The position numbers and the translations under genes are program-made. The notes beneath the pieces are model-generated. The model was not told the origin of the DNA. It was given only the letters and a program-made list of their open reading frames with translations, and ran no database searches. Positions 21,785-31,871 of a DNA stretch of 64,000 nt are shown one piece after another. The first letter of the stretch is position 1. Every line of letters begins with the position of its first letter. Where the stretch lies: positions 3,324,593 to 3,388,592 of the forward strand of contig NW_006917097.1 in NCBI RefSeq assembly GCF_000516985.1, in the 5' to 3' direction. This stretch comes from Pestalotiopsis fici W106-1. Its lineage: Eukaryota > Ascomycota > Sordariomycetes > Amphisphaeriales > Sporocadaceae.

Positions 21785-22374
21785 GATGTTCACGATACAA
21801 AGGTGAGTACAAAGCATTGCAGTTGTATACCCTGAGGCTCAGCGACCGAAAATAAAACAAAAACAAATAGAAAGTTCTAAGGCAGTCCCGATGCATGTCT
21901 GAGATCTTAGACCTACCCTGCAGACCTTGCCATTGTGCCTTTTGATCCGCTCGGAACTGCCAAGGCGGGTTGTCCAATAGCTTTATTGTTTTTCGAAGTT
22001 CTTTGTTGCACTTGTCTCGTCGAATTCCATTATCTTCGTCACGAGCCAGGGAAACAATAATGCACAACTCCAAAGTTGTCATAGGACAAAGCTCTGAAGA
22101 CTTCCGTTGAGCTTCAAATCAAGGGGAAGATGTAGTCTTACGATCATATCAGAGATTTATCACCCTGATGCTGATTCAGGTAGCCTGAGGTATCACGTCA
22201 AATCGGCGAACCAATGGATCACAGGCACGAACAGGCGATTGTATGTTAAATGGTATTGTGTTTTGCACACCAAACTCGTTAAATCTGTTTTGTTTGCTTT
22301 TGGTATCACTGTAGAGAAGAAGCCGTCTAATCCATTTTCCTTTTTTTTACATCCTTGATCTCCCTTTGCAGATT
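21785..22374. other. Intergenic / possible unplaced 5' exon
   Basis: Minus-strand codons 22082-21920 encode a hydrophilic 55-aa stretch (contains LLDNPPWQFRADQKAQW) followed by a GTAGGT donor-like site. It could be a 5' exon of the disordered-protein gene, joined by an 85-nt intron ending at a CTCAG near 21834, but this is uncertain. Nothing else seen. Confidence 0.3.
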
Positions 22375-22912
22375 TTACAGGGCGGTCCATCCCATCCACA
22401 CCCATGGTTCAGGATCGTTGGTCCGGTAGCTGTGGAGGGTGAGGTTGTTTGTGTCGGCGTCGGCAAAGGTGGAAAAGCTAGACCAGGTGAAGGTCTCGCT
22501 ATAAACTAGAATATCCCTATTGGTGTATGCGGCGAAAATCTAAAGACAAGTATCAGAGTGCTGTTTTGAGGTCATTTCCCAGATAGATCAGTGAACTTCT
22601 TACCCAAAAGTCGAGAGCGTCTTGATCTTCAGCACAGTTGAAGTATAGCACGCTATCATCATCCTCGGCTCTACCACAGGATCCTCTCTCCGAGGTGAGG
22701 TAGACACCAGTAGCACCGTTTCGTACGCCGGCAAAGACACCACAGTCGTCCTCGATGGTTGTCCATTGGCCTGCATCTGTAAGGCAGCCCATGTCGGTGC
22801 CATTCGTGGTACCATGGGCAAGTGCGCGGATCTGTCCCGTACCGTTGAAGGAACTGTCGAGAATGGCCGTGGCGACTCCGGCCAGGGCAGCAAAGACGAT
22901 TCTGCGAAGCAT
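22375..22912 (-). CDS. Small secreted protein (157 aa)
   Basis: Two exons (minus): 22912-22604 and 22539-22375, with a 64-nt intron (GTAAGA...TTTAG) at phase 0; 157 aa. Residues 1-16 (MLRRIVFAALAGVATA) look like a signal peptide. The mature protein is acidic, with four Cys (GCLTDAG, DDCGVF, GSCGRA, FNCAED), an Asp-rich AEDDDS patch and a Trp-rich end (WVWMGWTAL). The beta-rich look, with short Gly/Thr/Asp turns, suggests a small extracellular domain, but I recognise no family. A TATATAAT-like element near 23045-23052, about 135 bp upstream, could be its TATA box. It may be another secreted accessory protein; function unknown. Confidence 0.82.
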
Positions 22913-25618
22913 GTTGAATAAGTATGAGAGGGCTACTCTAGGTAGATGGTAATAATCGGTGTTTTCAGTGTAGTTGAGTCTTGATCAAGGCAATTTGAAT
23001 TGTATTGCTTTGAATAGTCAAGTGATCGGCGGCCAAGGCATGACTATATAATTTTTTACCCTTTTCGACCTCCACCTAGGTAACGGAAGTTGTCCACGGC
23101 CATTTACATCGGTGTGGGACTCTTACCGATCATATGTCATGCCCTTGATCAAAAAAAGTTCATCGAGGTCTCCACAAGCATACGGCATGGTTACAAGGTG
23201 ACATGATGTAGGTAGGGTAGGTATCCATCTCCTTTCTTGGTGGCGGCGCCCAATCGACGCGTGGGTTTAAGGGTTCAACCTGAACCCTTGCTTGGCACCC
23301 GTCTGGCTGGAAACTGAAGGTCCACAAATCACCAAAGATCCAGCTTGATCATCCTAAGTCCCCGTTTACAACTTGCACACTAGAGACCTTTAGTCACCCG
23401 ATCCAGCTCCGAGCAACGAGACAGCAACACGCCCAAGTCTGCACGCCACCCGAAGCGGACTGCCGACCGGCAGTTGTGGAATGTAGCGTGCCTCATCGTG
23501 CGCTATGGTGTGGCAGGACGGGACTTTACGGTTCATCTTTTTATTCGCTGGCCCCTTTTGCAACGAGGAATAAAATACGTTGTTCCAAGACATGTCAATA
23601 TCAAGTTTAATAAGATGACACTCCTTCGAAGGGGGGGTAATCGGACAAGGTTGTCACCTGTCAGCTTTTGTCAAGCTTTCCTGGGCCAGACCTGTCAGGC
23701 CTAGGGAAATGCGGCATAGGCCGCGGCATCGCTGATTTGGTTGACGGGAACCCTTGGAACATGACCACATGCCGGAGCTTCTCAAGACGGTGTCGTTTGT
23801 CGTTCAGTCGCGCCCATTGGCTCTTGGACATGCACGACTAATTGAGTGTTCCGTCACATCGTGGGCAGCCCCGGAGGCGCCCATGGGCACTGCTGTGTAC
23901 GTATCATTGGTGTCGGTCGGGAGTCGTTGGACTTGGAGCCCATGTGCAGAGTCTAGACAGACTCCATGCTCTTACACCACACTAACTTGAAGGGAGAAAA
24001 AAAGCCACCGGACAAGAGACCATACCACCTACCTAGCTGGAAGATCCGGTTGCGACTTCGGAATCTCCCTGAATGCTCCGTTTGCACGGAATATTCGGCG
24101 CATTTTCTGATATACTCAACTCCAAAATGCAAACCCTGGACATCGGCGAGAAAAAGAAAGGCCGAACAGTAACATGACAAATCTCAATCATCCTACTGAC
24201 CGGTCTGCGCTGTTTACAGTCGCTTCCAAATATGATCAGTTCTGGTTCGATTTAATGGAAGTGCGCCCTTCCCAATTCTGAACAAATGGTCAATGCTGTG
24301 AGACTAGTAATATCGCAGTGGATATATTCTGAATGCTTCTTGGTCCCTGCTTCACGCCTCTTACGTACCTACCTCGAGCAGGGTCTTAAAATCTGATAAA
24401 TGAAGGATTTCTCGAATCTTGGCTCGCGTCTCATGATTGGCCTATTTTCATCATCTGGTTTTCCTCTCTTGGTACTCGGAGGACCCAATCAAATTATAAG
24501 ATCCCTAAAAATATTTCAGTCTGGGGATTTCCGGATCGTCACAAAGGTGCGGTCCACCTCATCTAGCCCTTCTCGGCCATCTGTTCTGAATTTTTCTTCA
24601 AGGACCGTTTTGACAAAGGCTTACCGTCTACCATCTACTACATACCCAAAGGCTCAGAATCCTAGGTTCCAGTGTCCACTAGTATTAGATTCTCCACTGC
24701 CCAAATCATCGACAGACGTACACAGTATTCCACTTTTGACCTTGATTTCACTCATTCGAGCCATGGTTTGTGCCTTGCCGCGATGAGGCCACGAACCTTT
24801 GATGCATGACGCCTTGGGGAAAAGCAATCATGATTCCGTAGACGTCAGGGTTCTTGCGAGAAGCTATTCAAGGCATCAAATTGGTTAAATGATCAGCTCA
24901 ATGGCTCATGACAAAAGCAATGTCGCAGGTATATGAGTAAGTGCGTATGCTGCACGTACCACACCTATATTTGGGGGGGCTTTTTCTTTCCTTTTTTTCT
25001 GCCCCTACCCTACTGCGCGGCCGTTCAACTGAACTAAATCCAGACCTAGACAAGGGTAATGTTATCGCTAGCAAATGGGGCCAGTGTCGCCGTCCCGACA
25101 CTAAAGAAGAGCGACCCAACTCCCACATCCCGAATGCCCTATGGGGTGGTCCCGCGCCCAAACTGTCACTAAATTATACCTCCCATATTCCCGATTGCCG
25201 GAGAGCTATCGGCATTGAACATGCTCATTTGTTGTCTCGTCGCTTCTTGTGTTTCAACGGACTTGTAGCTTCATCCCATATTCTACCGAATAACAAGCGA
25301 AGAATGATGATATAATAATACGAATAACAATAATTATCATTACAATAAATTGTATTTCCATACATGTCATGTTCAGCGAAGCCACGGCCAAGCAATTTAA
25401 TGGCGACATATCTAAAAGATGAGACATATTTAACTTCCGGCTTTCATGCTGAACTGACTATACGCGCGTCAGGAATGCCCCGCCACTGCCGAAAGACAGA
25501 ATTGCGCAAACATTTTCGCCAGCACAAGATAGCATACGTCAAATCTTTGATCAAAAAAGTCTCAAACTAGGTATAATCGAATCTCTATAGCCCTGGGAGC
25601 TCCAAGCAACACCATGAG
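22913..25618. other. Gene-poor region
   Basis: About 2.7 kb without a supportable gene. Frames up to 128 codons (such as 24400-24786) have no motif and unlikely composition. 25305-25360 is strongly AT-rich (TAATAATACGAATAAC-type sequence). Confidence 0.4.
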
Positions 25619-25863
25619 TCAAGCGTCCAAACAAGACATGGAAATATATCTATGCTTGCGTGTCGCGACGTCATGCCCACCGGTGTTCTTTTTTCTTCCG
25701 AGTTCTCCAGGTCTGTCTGGGAAGAGTTCAAAGCCGCTTTCAATGATTCCCTAGAGCCAAGAAGGCTCAAGGAAAGACCTCGGATTTGACCCTCGCTCCA
25801 AGCTAAGTTTTGGACTCACGCCAACTGGTATCAGCGCTTCACATATACCGTGCAATGTGTCTT
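25619..25863 (-). pseudogene. Possible decayed coding remnant A
   Basis: Reading on the minus strand from 25863, one frame gives a natural-looking peptide (CEALIPVGVSPKLSLE, then GFELFPDRPGELGRKKNTGG) interrupted by one TAG at 25753-25751 and ended by TGA at 25621-25619. A second frame is open over the same bases, so the reading is not unique. No family recognised. Low confidence; it could be chance. Confidence 0.22.
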
Positions 25864-25983
25864 GTCATCAGCACCATTAGAGCTACACAGGGAGGAATCC
25901 AGTCAGTAGTGAGAGACTCCATTTACGTATGGCCATTCCTAAAATCCTTCCTCGTCTTTTTTTCGTGACGCTCCTTGGTCGGC

Positions 25984-26340
25984 CTATAATCCAGTAGCGA
26001 CCCGCCTAATTATCTCCCCAATATATGCTAGCACGAAACCACTGATAGCGAATTCAACGTCGTCCCATGGCACCCTGACCGGCACGCCTCGGCGATTCTT
26101 GGCAACTGCCTTGAACTCCCTCTGCAAATGACCGTATCGTCCAGTTGGATATGAACAAAGTATAACGCCTCTGGTCCCCGTATAGCGGCGTGTTACCCGT
26201 CTGCTCAATCACCTCCTTCTTGCGACCTCAGTCGGCGTCGGCTTCCAGGCGTCTTAAACGGCAGGCAGCCGCTTGCGGACGTCAAAGACATGACCCCCCT
26301 CCTTTACCAACTTTTCCCATGTCTCACTGTTGATGAGTTT
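25984..26340 (-). pseudogene. Possible decayed coding remnant B
   Basis: One minus-strand frame runs from 26340 to a TAG at 25986 and reads plausibly (SETWEKLVKEGGHVFDVRKR, later VPWDDVEFAISGFVLAYIGE). It is interrupted by TAA at 26256-26254 and TGA at 26211-26209 and has no start codon. This looks like an old, inactivated gene fragment or unrecognised repeat. Remnants A and B are in different frames, so they may or may not be one gene. Confidence 0.3.
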
Positions 26341-26752
26341 GACGAGACTGCTACGCTACGCAATAGCACTGGGTTGCGGATATCATTAAATTGAATGGTG
26401 TTGACAAGAACCTGTTCGCGCACGACGTCCAATCCTGATCACTAAAGACAAGCATTTTGACACTCGCGTATGGCAAGCTGTCTCACTGTTTCATAAAGTT
26501 TCTGACAGGCCAATACAATAGCTAAGCACGGGCATAGGCAAATAATTTGCAGGCAAAATAATATAAATTCCATCAAAACTGTCTACCGTATCAACTCCAT
26601 AACCTCCCTTTCTAGTATTCGCTAACAATAAAGAAATCGCACCTGTGTACCCAGCCACATTCCGAATCCAAAACAAAGGAAACCTTTTACATTGCCCAAG
26701 CAATCTATCAGCAACAGATATCATGGAAGCAATTCAAAACTGCAACTCATTC

Positions 26753-27408
26753 TTAAATGGCCTCGCACCAGGCAATGCAATCGGCCTGGGCGGCGGGGTC
26801 CTCAAAGTCACAGACACCGGGGCGGTTGCACTAAAGGAATGTCAGTTCACTGTATACACCAATAGAGTGAGGAATCAAGGGTAGTATATCTTACAAACTC
26901 AGAGGAGAGCGGCTCGGGGCTGCGCTTGGGCTTCAACCAGCCAGGAATGGCCTCACACTGAGCGATGCACTGGGCCTGGGCAGTGGCGTCCTCAAAGTCG
27001 CAGACACCGGGGCGGTTGCACTAGGAACGATATCAGAACTGATGCTTCTCGGACACAAGACAGGAGAGCCATGGATATTCTTCTTACAAAGGAAGCAGTC
27101 AGAGGCTCTGGGGCTCTCTTGGCCTTGAACCAGCCAGGCATGGCCTCGCAGCGGGCAATGCACTGCGCCTGGGCAGCAGCATTGTTGGGGAAGTAGCAAA
27201 GACCGGGAGAGTTGCACTAGGGGAATCATGAGCACTGTTTCATTCTTGTCGTCAACCGAGTATTGACAAGTCTTGTTCTTACGAATTTGGAGGAGAGAGG
27301 CTCGGGCTCTCTCTTGGTCTTCAGCCAGCCGGGAATGGCCTCGCATTGGGCAATGCATTGAGCCTGGGCAGTGGCATCCTCAAAGTCACACAGACCGGGA
27401 CGGTTGCA
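26753..27408 (-). repeat. Tandem exon-intron repeat array
   Basis: Four tandem copies of an exon of about 126 nt plus its intron (period about 190 nt). Exon copies 2 and 4 are nearly identical and copy 3 is diverged, while the introns share only their ends. On the plus strand the array is visible as repeated GGCGGTTGCACTA and CCTGGGCAGTGGC-like blocks. It evidently arose by duplication of an exon-intron unit. Confidence 0.9.
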
Positions 27409-27544
27409 CTAGATGATTTGTCAGTGTGTACTTCTTTTATGCTGGCAGCTTCTTGTATAGCCTTACGAATTCCGAGCTCAGAGGAGAAGGGGCCGCAAGA
27501 GTGGCGGCAGCAAAGAGGACGGTGGACAAGGTAAAGGCACGCAT
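26753..27544 (-). CDS. Kex2-processed precursor of four tandem Cys-rich peptides
   Basis: Five exons (minus): 27544-27467, 27408-27283, 27216-27088, 27020-26895, 26830-26753; introns of 58, 66, 67 and 64 nt, all phase 0, all GTAAG...CTAG or TTTAG; 178 aa. Exon 1 is a signal peptide ending near TLAAPSPLSSEF. Exons 2-4 each encode one repeat of 42, 43 and 42 aa starting exactly at a Cys: CNRPGLCDFEDATAQAQC, then IAQCEAIPGWLK, then a basic TKR/AKR/PKR site, then EPEPL/APEPL/SPEPL and SSKF/TASF/SSEF. Exon 5 is a truncated 25-aa copy ending CEAI. Each copy has four Cys (C-x5-C-x10/11-C-x3-C). KR is a Kex2 site, and the X-Pro-X-Pro that follows fits Ste13-type trimming, as in yeast alpha-factor. 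Predicted products are about 30-aa secreted peptides with two disulfides. No known family recognised; TATATAAT near 27753-27760 may be the TATA box. Confidence 0.88.
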
Positions 27545-28607
27545 TTTGTCTGATTGATTGGGAGTTTGGATCGAAGGTAGAAAGATTCTAATATGCGTTG
27601 TAGCGAAATTTGTTGGAGCTTGTGTGGAAGGGTATTCCGGATATTGTGCTTAACTGTTGACAGAGAGAAGTCGAGAGCTGAGAAGAGTAGGCAAGGAGCT
27701 GATGTCGCAAGATGATGAGTGAATTGGATCATTTCGACGACGAAATGAAACCATTATATATTCTCTATTCGTCCTACTTTACAGAATGAACTATTCGTTT
27801 GACTTAGCATCGTGTTTCTTCTTGGACAGCTTCACGATGTCCCAGAGGATTTCGCAGTAAGCAAACAGTTCTGTCAGTATCACCACATGGTCTCTGCTTT
27901 CCAAAGTCGCCAAAGACGAATGTGCCTTCTACTCATGAGCCGAGAAACATCCATCATTGCATGTTTCTGCGCAAAGTTATTGTGCCCGCAGTAAGCATGC
28001 CATTTTCAAGGCGAATCACCTTGGGAGGCCAACAAAAAGGCAGAGATCTGCAATGAGGCTGTTGGACATTATGTTTGGAGAGTAAGGTGCAGGCAGTTGG
28101 GAGGCCAAGGAATCCCACAGCAGTAATAACAGTGCTATCCAACCTGGTTAGCGGGTCCAGGTAAGTGGGTTTTCGCTCAACATGGGCGCTGAATTTGCCT
28201 CGGTGTTCTCTGAATCCAAGGCTCTTCAGTGCCCTGGGACGCAACCACGCAGATACCTGTAAACCAACGCACCAAAAAGACAAGAAACATCTTACTACTA
28301 CACACCGAATCAATCCGAAAATGACTGACGATAACTCATACCTGAGACATAGAATTCAATACTCAGCTGGAATTCATTCTCCGCAGCGCCAAGCCTCCAA
28401 TCAGCAATCGGGGCAGGACGGTAAGGCGACCAAACTGAAACGATTCAGCTTGCGGCGACAACATCCACCCACCACTCACCGGGGCAAACAGGCAGCAGCA
28501 GCAGCAGTGGCCAGTAGACAACAACTCACTTTGGCGACTATACAACCACATGCCGCCTCGAAGAATGTCATCTATTCCATAGCTTTCAGGCTTCGAGTCT
28601 TGCCACC
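27545..28607. other. Intergenic (divergent promoters)
   Basis: About 1.06 kb between the divergently transcribed repeat-peptide gene (-) and the F-box-like gene (+). Holds a TATATAAT element (27753-27760, minus orientation) and a (GCA)5 simple repeat at 28492-28507. Long frames here (148 codons, plus) are Gln/Ala-rich by repeat content and are not called. Confidence 0.45.
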
Positions 28608-30384
28608 ATGACCATGAATCTACTCGATCTTCCCCCGGAACTAATTGGTCGCATCCTAGAGCTATCTACTGCTCCCGACTTTGAAAATCTCAGTAAGCAG
28701 CTCTTACGTGCCACTTTACACCTTGTATCATTTTCGGGCCGTCTTATGTATGTATATACGGTGACATGCACAGCAGCCTGAACAGAATTGCTCAAAAAAA
28801 AAGTGATTCGGAACTCGATAGTCTTGCTCGAAAAACCCAATTTGTTAATCTTTATTTCTTGCAGTGGTCACCTGCAAAGCTGTCTACGCCTGTGGAACGT
28901 CGATACTTGGCTCGCATAATAACAGAAGGAGACAATGGAGCAGATTTATTGTCCTCGACCAGGACCCTAGGGAATCATGGGCCTTGGTTTACAGAAACAT
29001 GGCTCATCCAAACGTTGCCGAGTATGCCAGATTTGCAGATTTCCGAGCTGCCACGCTGTCCGTGTTAAACAACAACATGGGAGCACGATCTTATGAACTG
29101 TCAGCAAGCGCCCTGCAGGACTTGGGTGCTCTCGTGAGCTGCATGCAATTTCTCCCAGAGGCCGTTCGTGAGCGAAACTATTTGCCTTACTGGCTTGACC
29201 GCGTCGCAGAGTACCCAAACACATATGCCTCGGACATATTGTGGGACTGGTCTTTAATACTCTTGATCATCCAGCTCAAATACGTCACAAGATTGACGCT
29301 ACCATCAGACTGGCTCGACACGAGGGGCTTTATGGCTGCCGCTGAGATGGGCCTCGAGGATCAACACAAACTTGACCTGTTGACAGCTTTGACCATCATT
29401 ATGCGTGGTACTCACAAACCAGAGGCAGACGCACCATTGGCATGTTGCAAGATTATAAGGTCGCTAGGGCTTGATGCGACACCAACATTTCTGTCATCAA
29501 TGTCACCTTTGTTGGCCATGAAAAGCGTGGCGGAATTCCACGCCACAGGATTATTTGGTCAAGTTGAAAACTCGCACCAACTTCCATCGTTGCCCTATAC
29601 CTGGCCTTATACCGACTTGAAGTCGCCACTGCAAAGGTTGGAACTATTGGACTGCAACATAGATGGGGAATCACTCGGAGCTTTACTGGCCCAAACCCCC
29701 TATCTGAGAATTTTCAGATATAGTCATGTGCCCGAAGTTATACCTGACCGACCTTCCTACTGGGATCTGGTCGAGGAGGCAATGGCAAACCCCGAGGATC
29801 TCGACTTGAAAGAGCTCGCAATTGAAGAGTACCGGAGAAGCACCTGGAATGTCGCGGCATTTGTTGATACCATCGCCAAATATTGTGGCAACCAATTGAT
29901 CGAACTCGCAATCACATTCGGAGATCGTTGCAAAAAGTTTGGAATAAAAAACCCCGTCACCAACATGAAGGATTTCACCCGTCTTGAGCACGCCGAGCTC
30001 GAGGTAGCCATATTTGGGGGCAGTGACGACCTGCCGACTTTTACACAACTTGAGTCAAGGGAAATCAATGTACCAAAGCTCGTGGAGATACTCCCTTCAT
30101 CGCTAAAGACTCTCCAGCTTTTTGACGGGTTTCAATGTGAACCAGAAGCTGTGGTTGCATTGATGAGAGATTTTGCTGCCGGTCGAGACTGGCTTCTAGC
30201 GGACCTCGAAGAGATTTCCTATCGATACAGAGATTACTATGAACGGTCCGATCCGCGCCCTTATTACTCTGCAATCGAACGCCAAGCGGACGCGCAAGGT
30301 ATCTCATACTCTTCTGGACCCTCGATCCAACCCCATTGGACGCGCGCGTTTGGCAAGGATAATGGTGTCTTTAATACAGCATAA
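28608..30384 (+). CDS. F-box-like protein
   Basis: Two exons, 28608-28692 and 28865-30384, with a 172-nt intron (GTAAGC...TTGCAG); 534 aa. The N-terminus LLDLPPELIGRILELSTAPD matches the start of an F-box (LPxEl...Il), continuing across the intron with ENLMVTCKAVYACGTSIL. F-box proteins are substrate receptors of SCF ubiquitin ligases. The rest is about 490 aa of Leu-rich, alpha-helical sequence with loosely repeated LELLDCNIDGESLGALL and SSLKTLQLFDGFQ segments, suggestive of irregular leucine-rich repeats. No membrane segment. Such F-box/LRR proteins are a large, fast-evolving family in filamentous ascomycetes and usually lack known substrates. A second ATG six bases downstream (MNLL) could also be the start. 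Confidence is high for the gene, moderate for the F-box label. Confidence 0.78.
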
Positions 30385-30850
30385 TTGGAAGGGAACATGA
30401 CATTAGTGTTTACTTGAGGTCACCGGGTTTTCATGATTCAATACTACAGGGCTACCAAGCCATCTGTACCTGCCCTACGAATCCAGTGATCTCAAAGTCT
30501 ACGAATGAATAAAATATGATGCAACACAGGAGACTGCAAATTGGCCCTAGAGTCTTTGTCTTTCGATATCTTATCGGCTCAATCTAGACCGCGAGACCTT
30601 TGTCCTCGAGATTGACGAGAAAAAAGGAATTCGCCGTTGTACACAAATCTATGCCAAGCCCTTTGTGATGAAAAACCATAGATGTCGCCATTCCCAGGTA
30701 TCGTAGGGTTGATCAGTGTTCTTCGCATTTCAGCCTCTCCTCGGGTGAGTTACTGCAGCATAAACGACCTGTTCCGTCACTTGCAGAAAGGACCCTCTAG
30801 AAGCTCCCATTAACTCCAACACCAGCGCTGTGGTACCCATTCAGCTCAAC
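30385..30850. other. Intergenic
   Basis: A 466-bp spacer between two plus-strand genes; nothing found beyond presumed terminator and promoter sequence. Confidence 0.5.
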
Positions 30851-31573
30851 ATGAATATGCGCTTCTCGACCATCCTGACCCTGTTATTGGCGGGGATATG
30901 TGGTACATTGGCTCAGACACCGGGCTTTGATCCCATGAGCAAGCCGACCAACTGGCAAGACGTAACCGCCGGAGAAAACTTTCAGATTGTCTGGGACCCA
31001 ACAAGCTACAAGGGAACAATCACCTTGGAGCTGCTCGGCGGTGGAAGCCCAGCTACATTATGGATCCTGGGTAACATTGCTCAGGGTGTTGATAATCAGC
31101 AAGGACAATACAACTGGGCTGTGCCGACTAATCTCGGCCAGTTGGAAACATATGGAATACGCATCTTGCTCGAGTCTAACCCTTCGATCCTGCAATATTC
31201 CTTTCCATTCCACGTTCGACAGCCAAAGGCTGGTGCAAGCACCCAGTCCCCAGCCCAGTCGACACCCCAAGCTGCTCCATCTGCACCGGCAGTCAATTCT
31301 GTCTCACAAGTTGCATCCCAGCCAACCTCGCAGACCTCTCCAATCGCGTCTCAAGCTTCACAGACGATAAGCCAGTCTGCTCCCAAAAGCACCTCTCAGG
31401 CTGCATCTCAAGCGGCGACTTCTACTATCCTTGCAAATACCGCAAAGACCACACCCCCCGCAACTACACAACCCGCACCCCAGCCAACGGTCCAGACCAT
31501 TACTCGGCTGCCCGAGAGATGCAAGGTTCGACGGCGTTGGGCCCCTTCTGACTTTGGGTATTCAAGCTATTGA
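30851..31573 (+). CDS. Secreted Kre9/KNH-domain protein
   Basis: Single exon of 240 aa from the ATG at 30851 (the frame extends upstream to a GTG, but ATG-AAT-ATG follows it). Residues 1-22 form a signal peptide (FSTILTLLLAGICGTLAQ). Residues about 28-125 match the Kre9/KNH immunoglobulin-like N-terminal domain: PTNWQDVTAGENFQIVWDP, TITLELLGGG, NWAVPTNL, YGIRILLES and YSFPFHVRQ. This is the common extracellular module of fungal Ser/Thr-rich wall proteins. The C-terminal 110 residues are a Ser/Gln/Ala/Thr/Pro-rich linker with repeated SQAASQ-like units, probably O-glycosylated. Unusually, no GPI omega site or hydrophobic tail follows; the protein ends RWAPSDFGYSSY, so it should be released or held in the wall non-covalently. 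A shifted frame near 31515-31550 could be an alternative end. Confidence 0.85.
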   Translation: MNMRFSTILTLLLAGICGTLAQTPGFDPMSKPTNWQDVTAGENFQIVWDPTSYKGTITLELLGGGSPATLWILGNIAQGVDNQQGQYNWAVPTNLGQLETYGIRILLESNPSILQYSFPFHVRQPKAGASTQSPAQSTPQAAPSAPAVNSVSQVASQPTSQTSPIASQASQTISQSAPKSTSQAASQAATSTILANTAKTTPPATTQPAPQPTVQTITRLPERCKVRRRWAPSDFGYSSY

Positions 31574-31871
31574 TTGTGATTTATTACAATCAGTTCTCGT
31601 TTGGTTTTGAAAACTCCAGCAGTTACTACTATCATGTTGACAGTTGATATCATTGTACTCCCAACTGGCCATGCACAATCAAAAAGAGACCAACATATGT
31701 TTCTATATAGGCATCGTTTCACAGTAATAGTAAATTTCCCAAGTCATCACGATTTGTGTATTAGATATTGCTAACTTGAGTGTTCTGTCAACAATACCAT
31801 TCATCGAAAAGTGCAAGAAGGGCATGCCGAGAGCTGAAACCCAAGCGCCAACCTTGAACATGTCAAAGTAT

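Noticed and set aside
24400..24786. 128-codon plus-strand frame
   Set aside because: Ser/Pro/Leu-rich without domain, signal or conserved pattern; likely chance.
28165..28611. 148-codon plus-strand frame before the F-box gene
   Set aside because: Inflated by a GCA simple repeat; overlaps the F-box start and has no motif.
30830..30850. Upstream GTG start for the Kre9-like protein
   Set aside because: The ATG at 30851 gives a proper signal peptide at the N-terminus; eukaryotic initiation at GTG is not expected.
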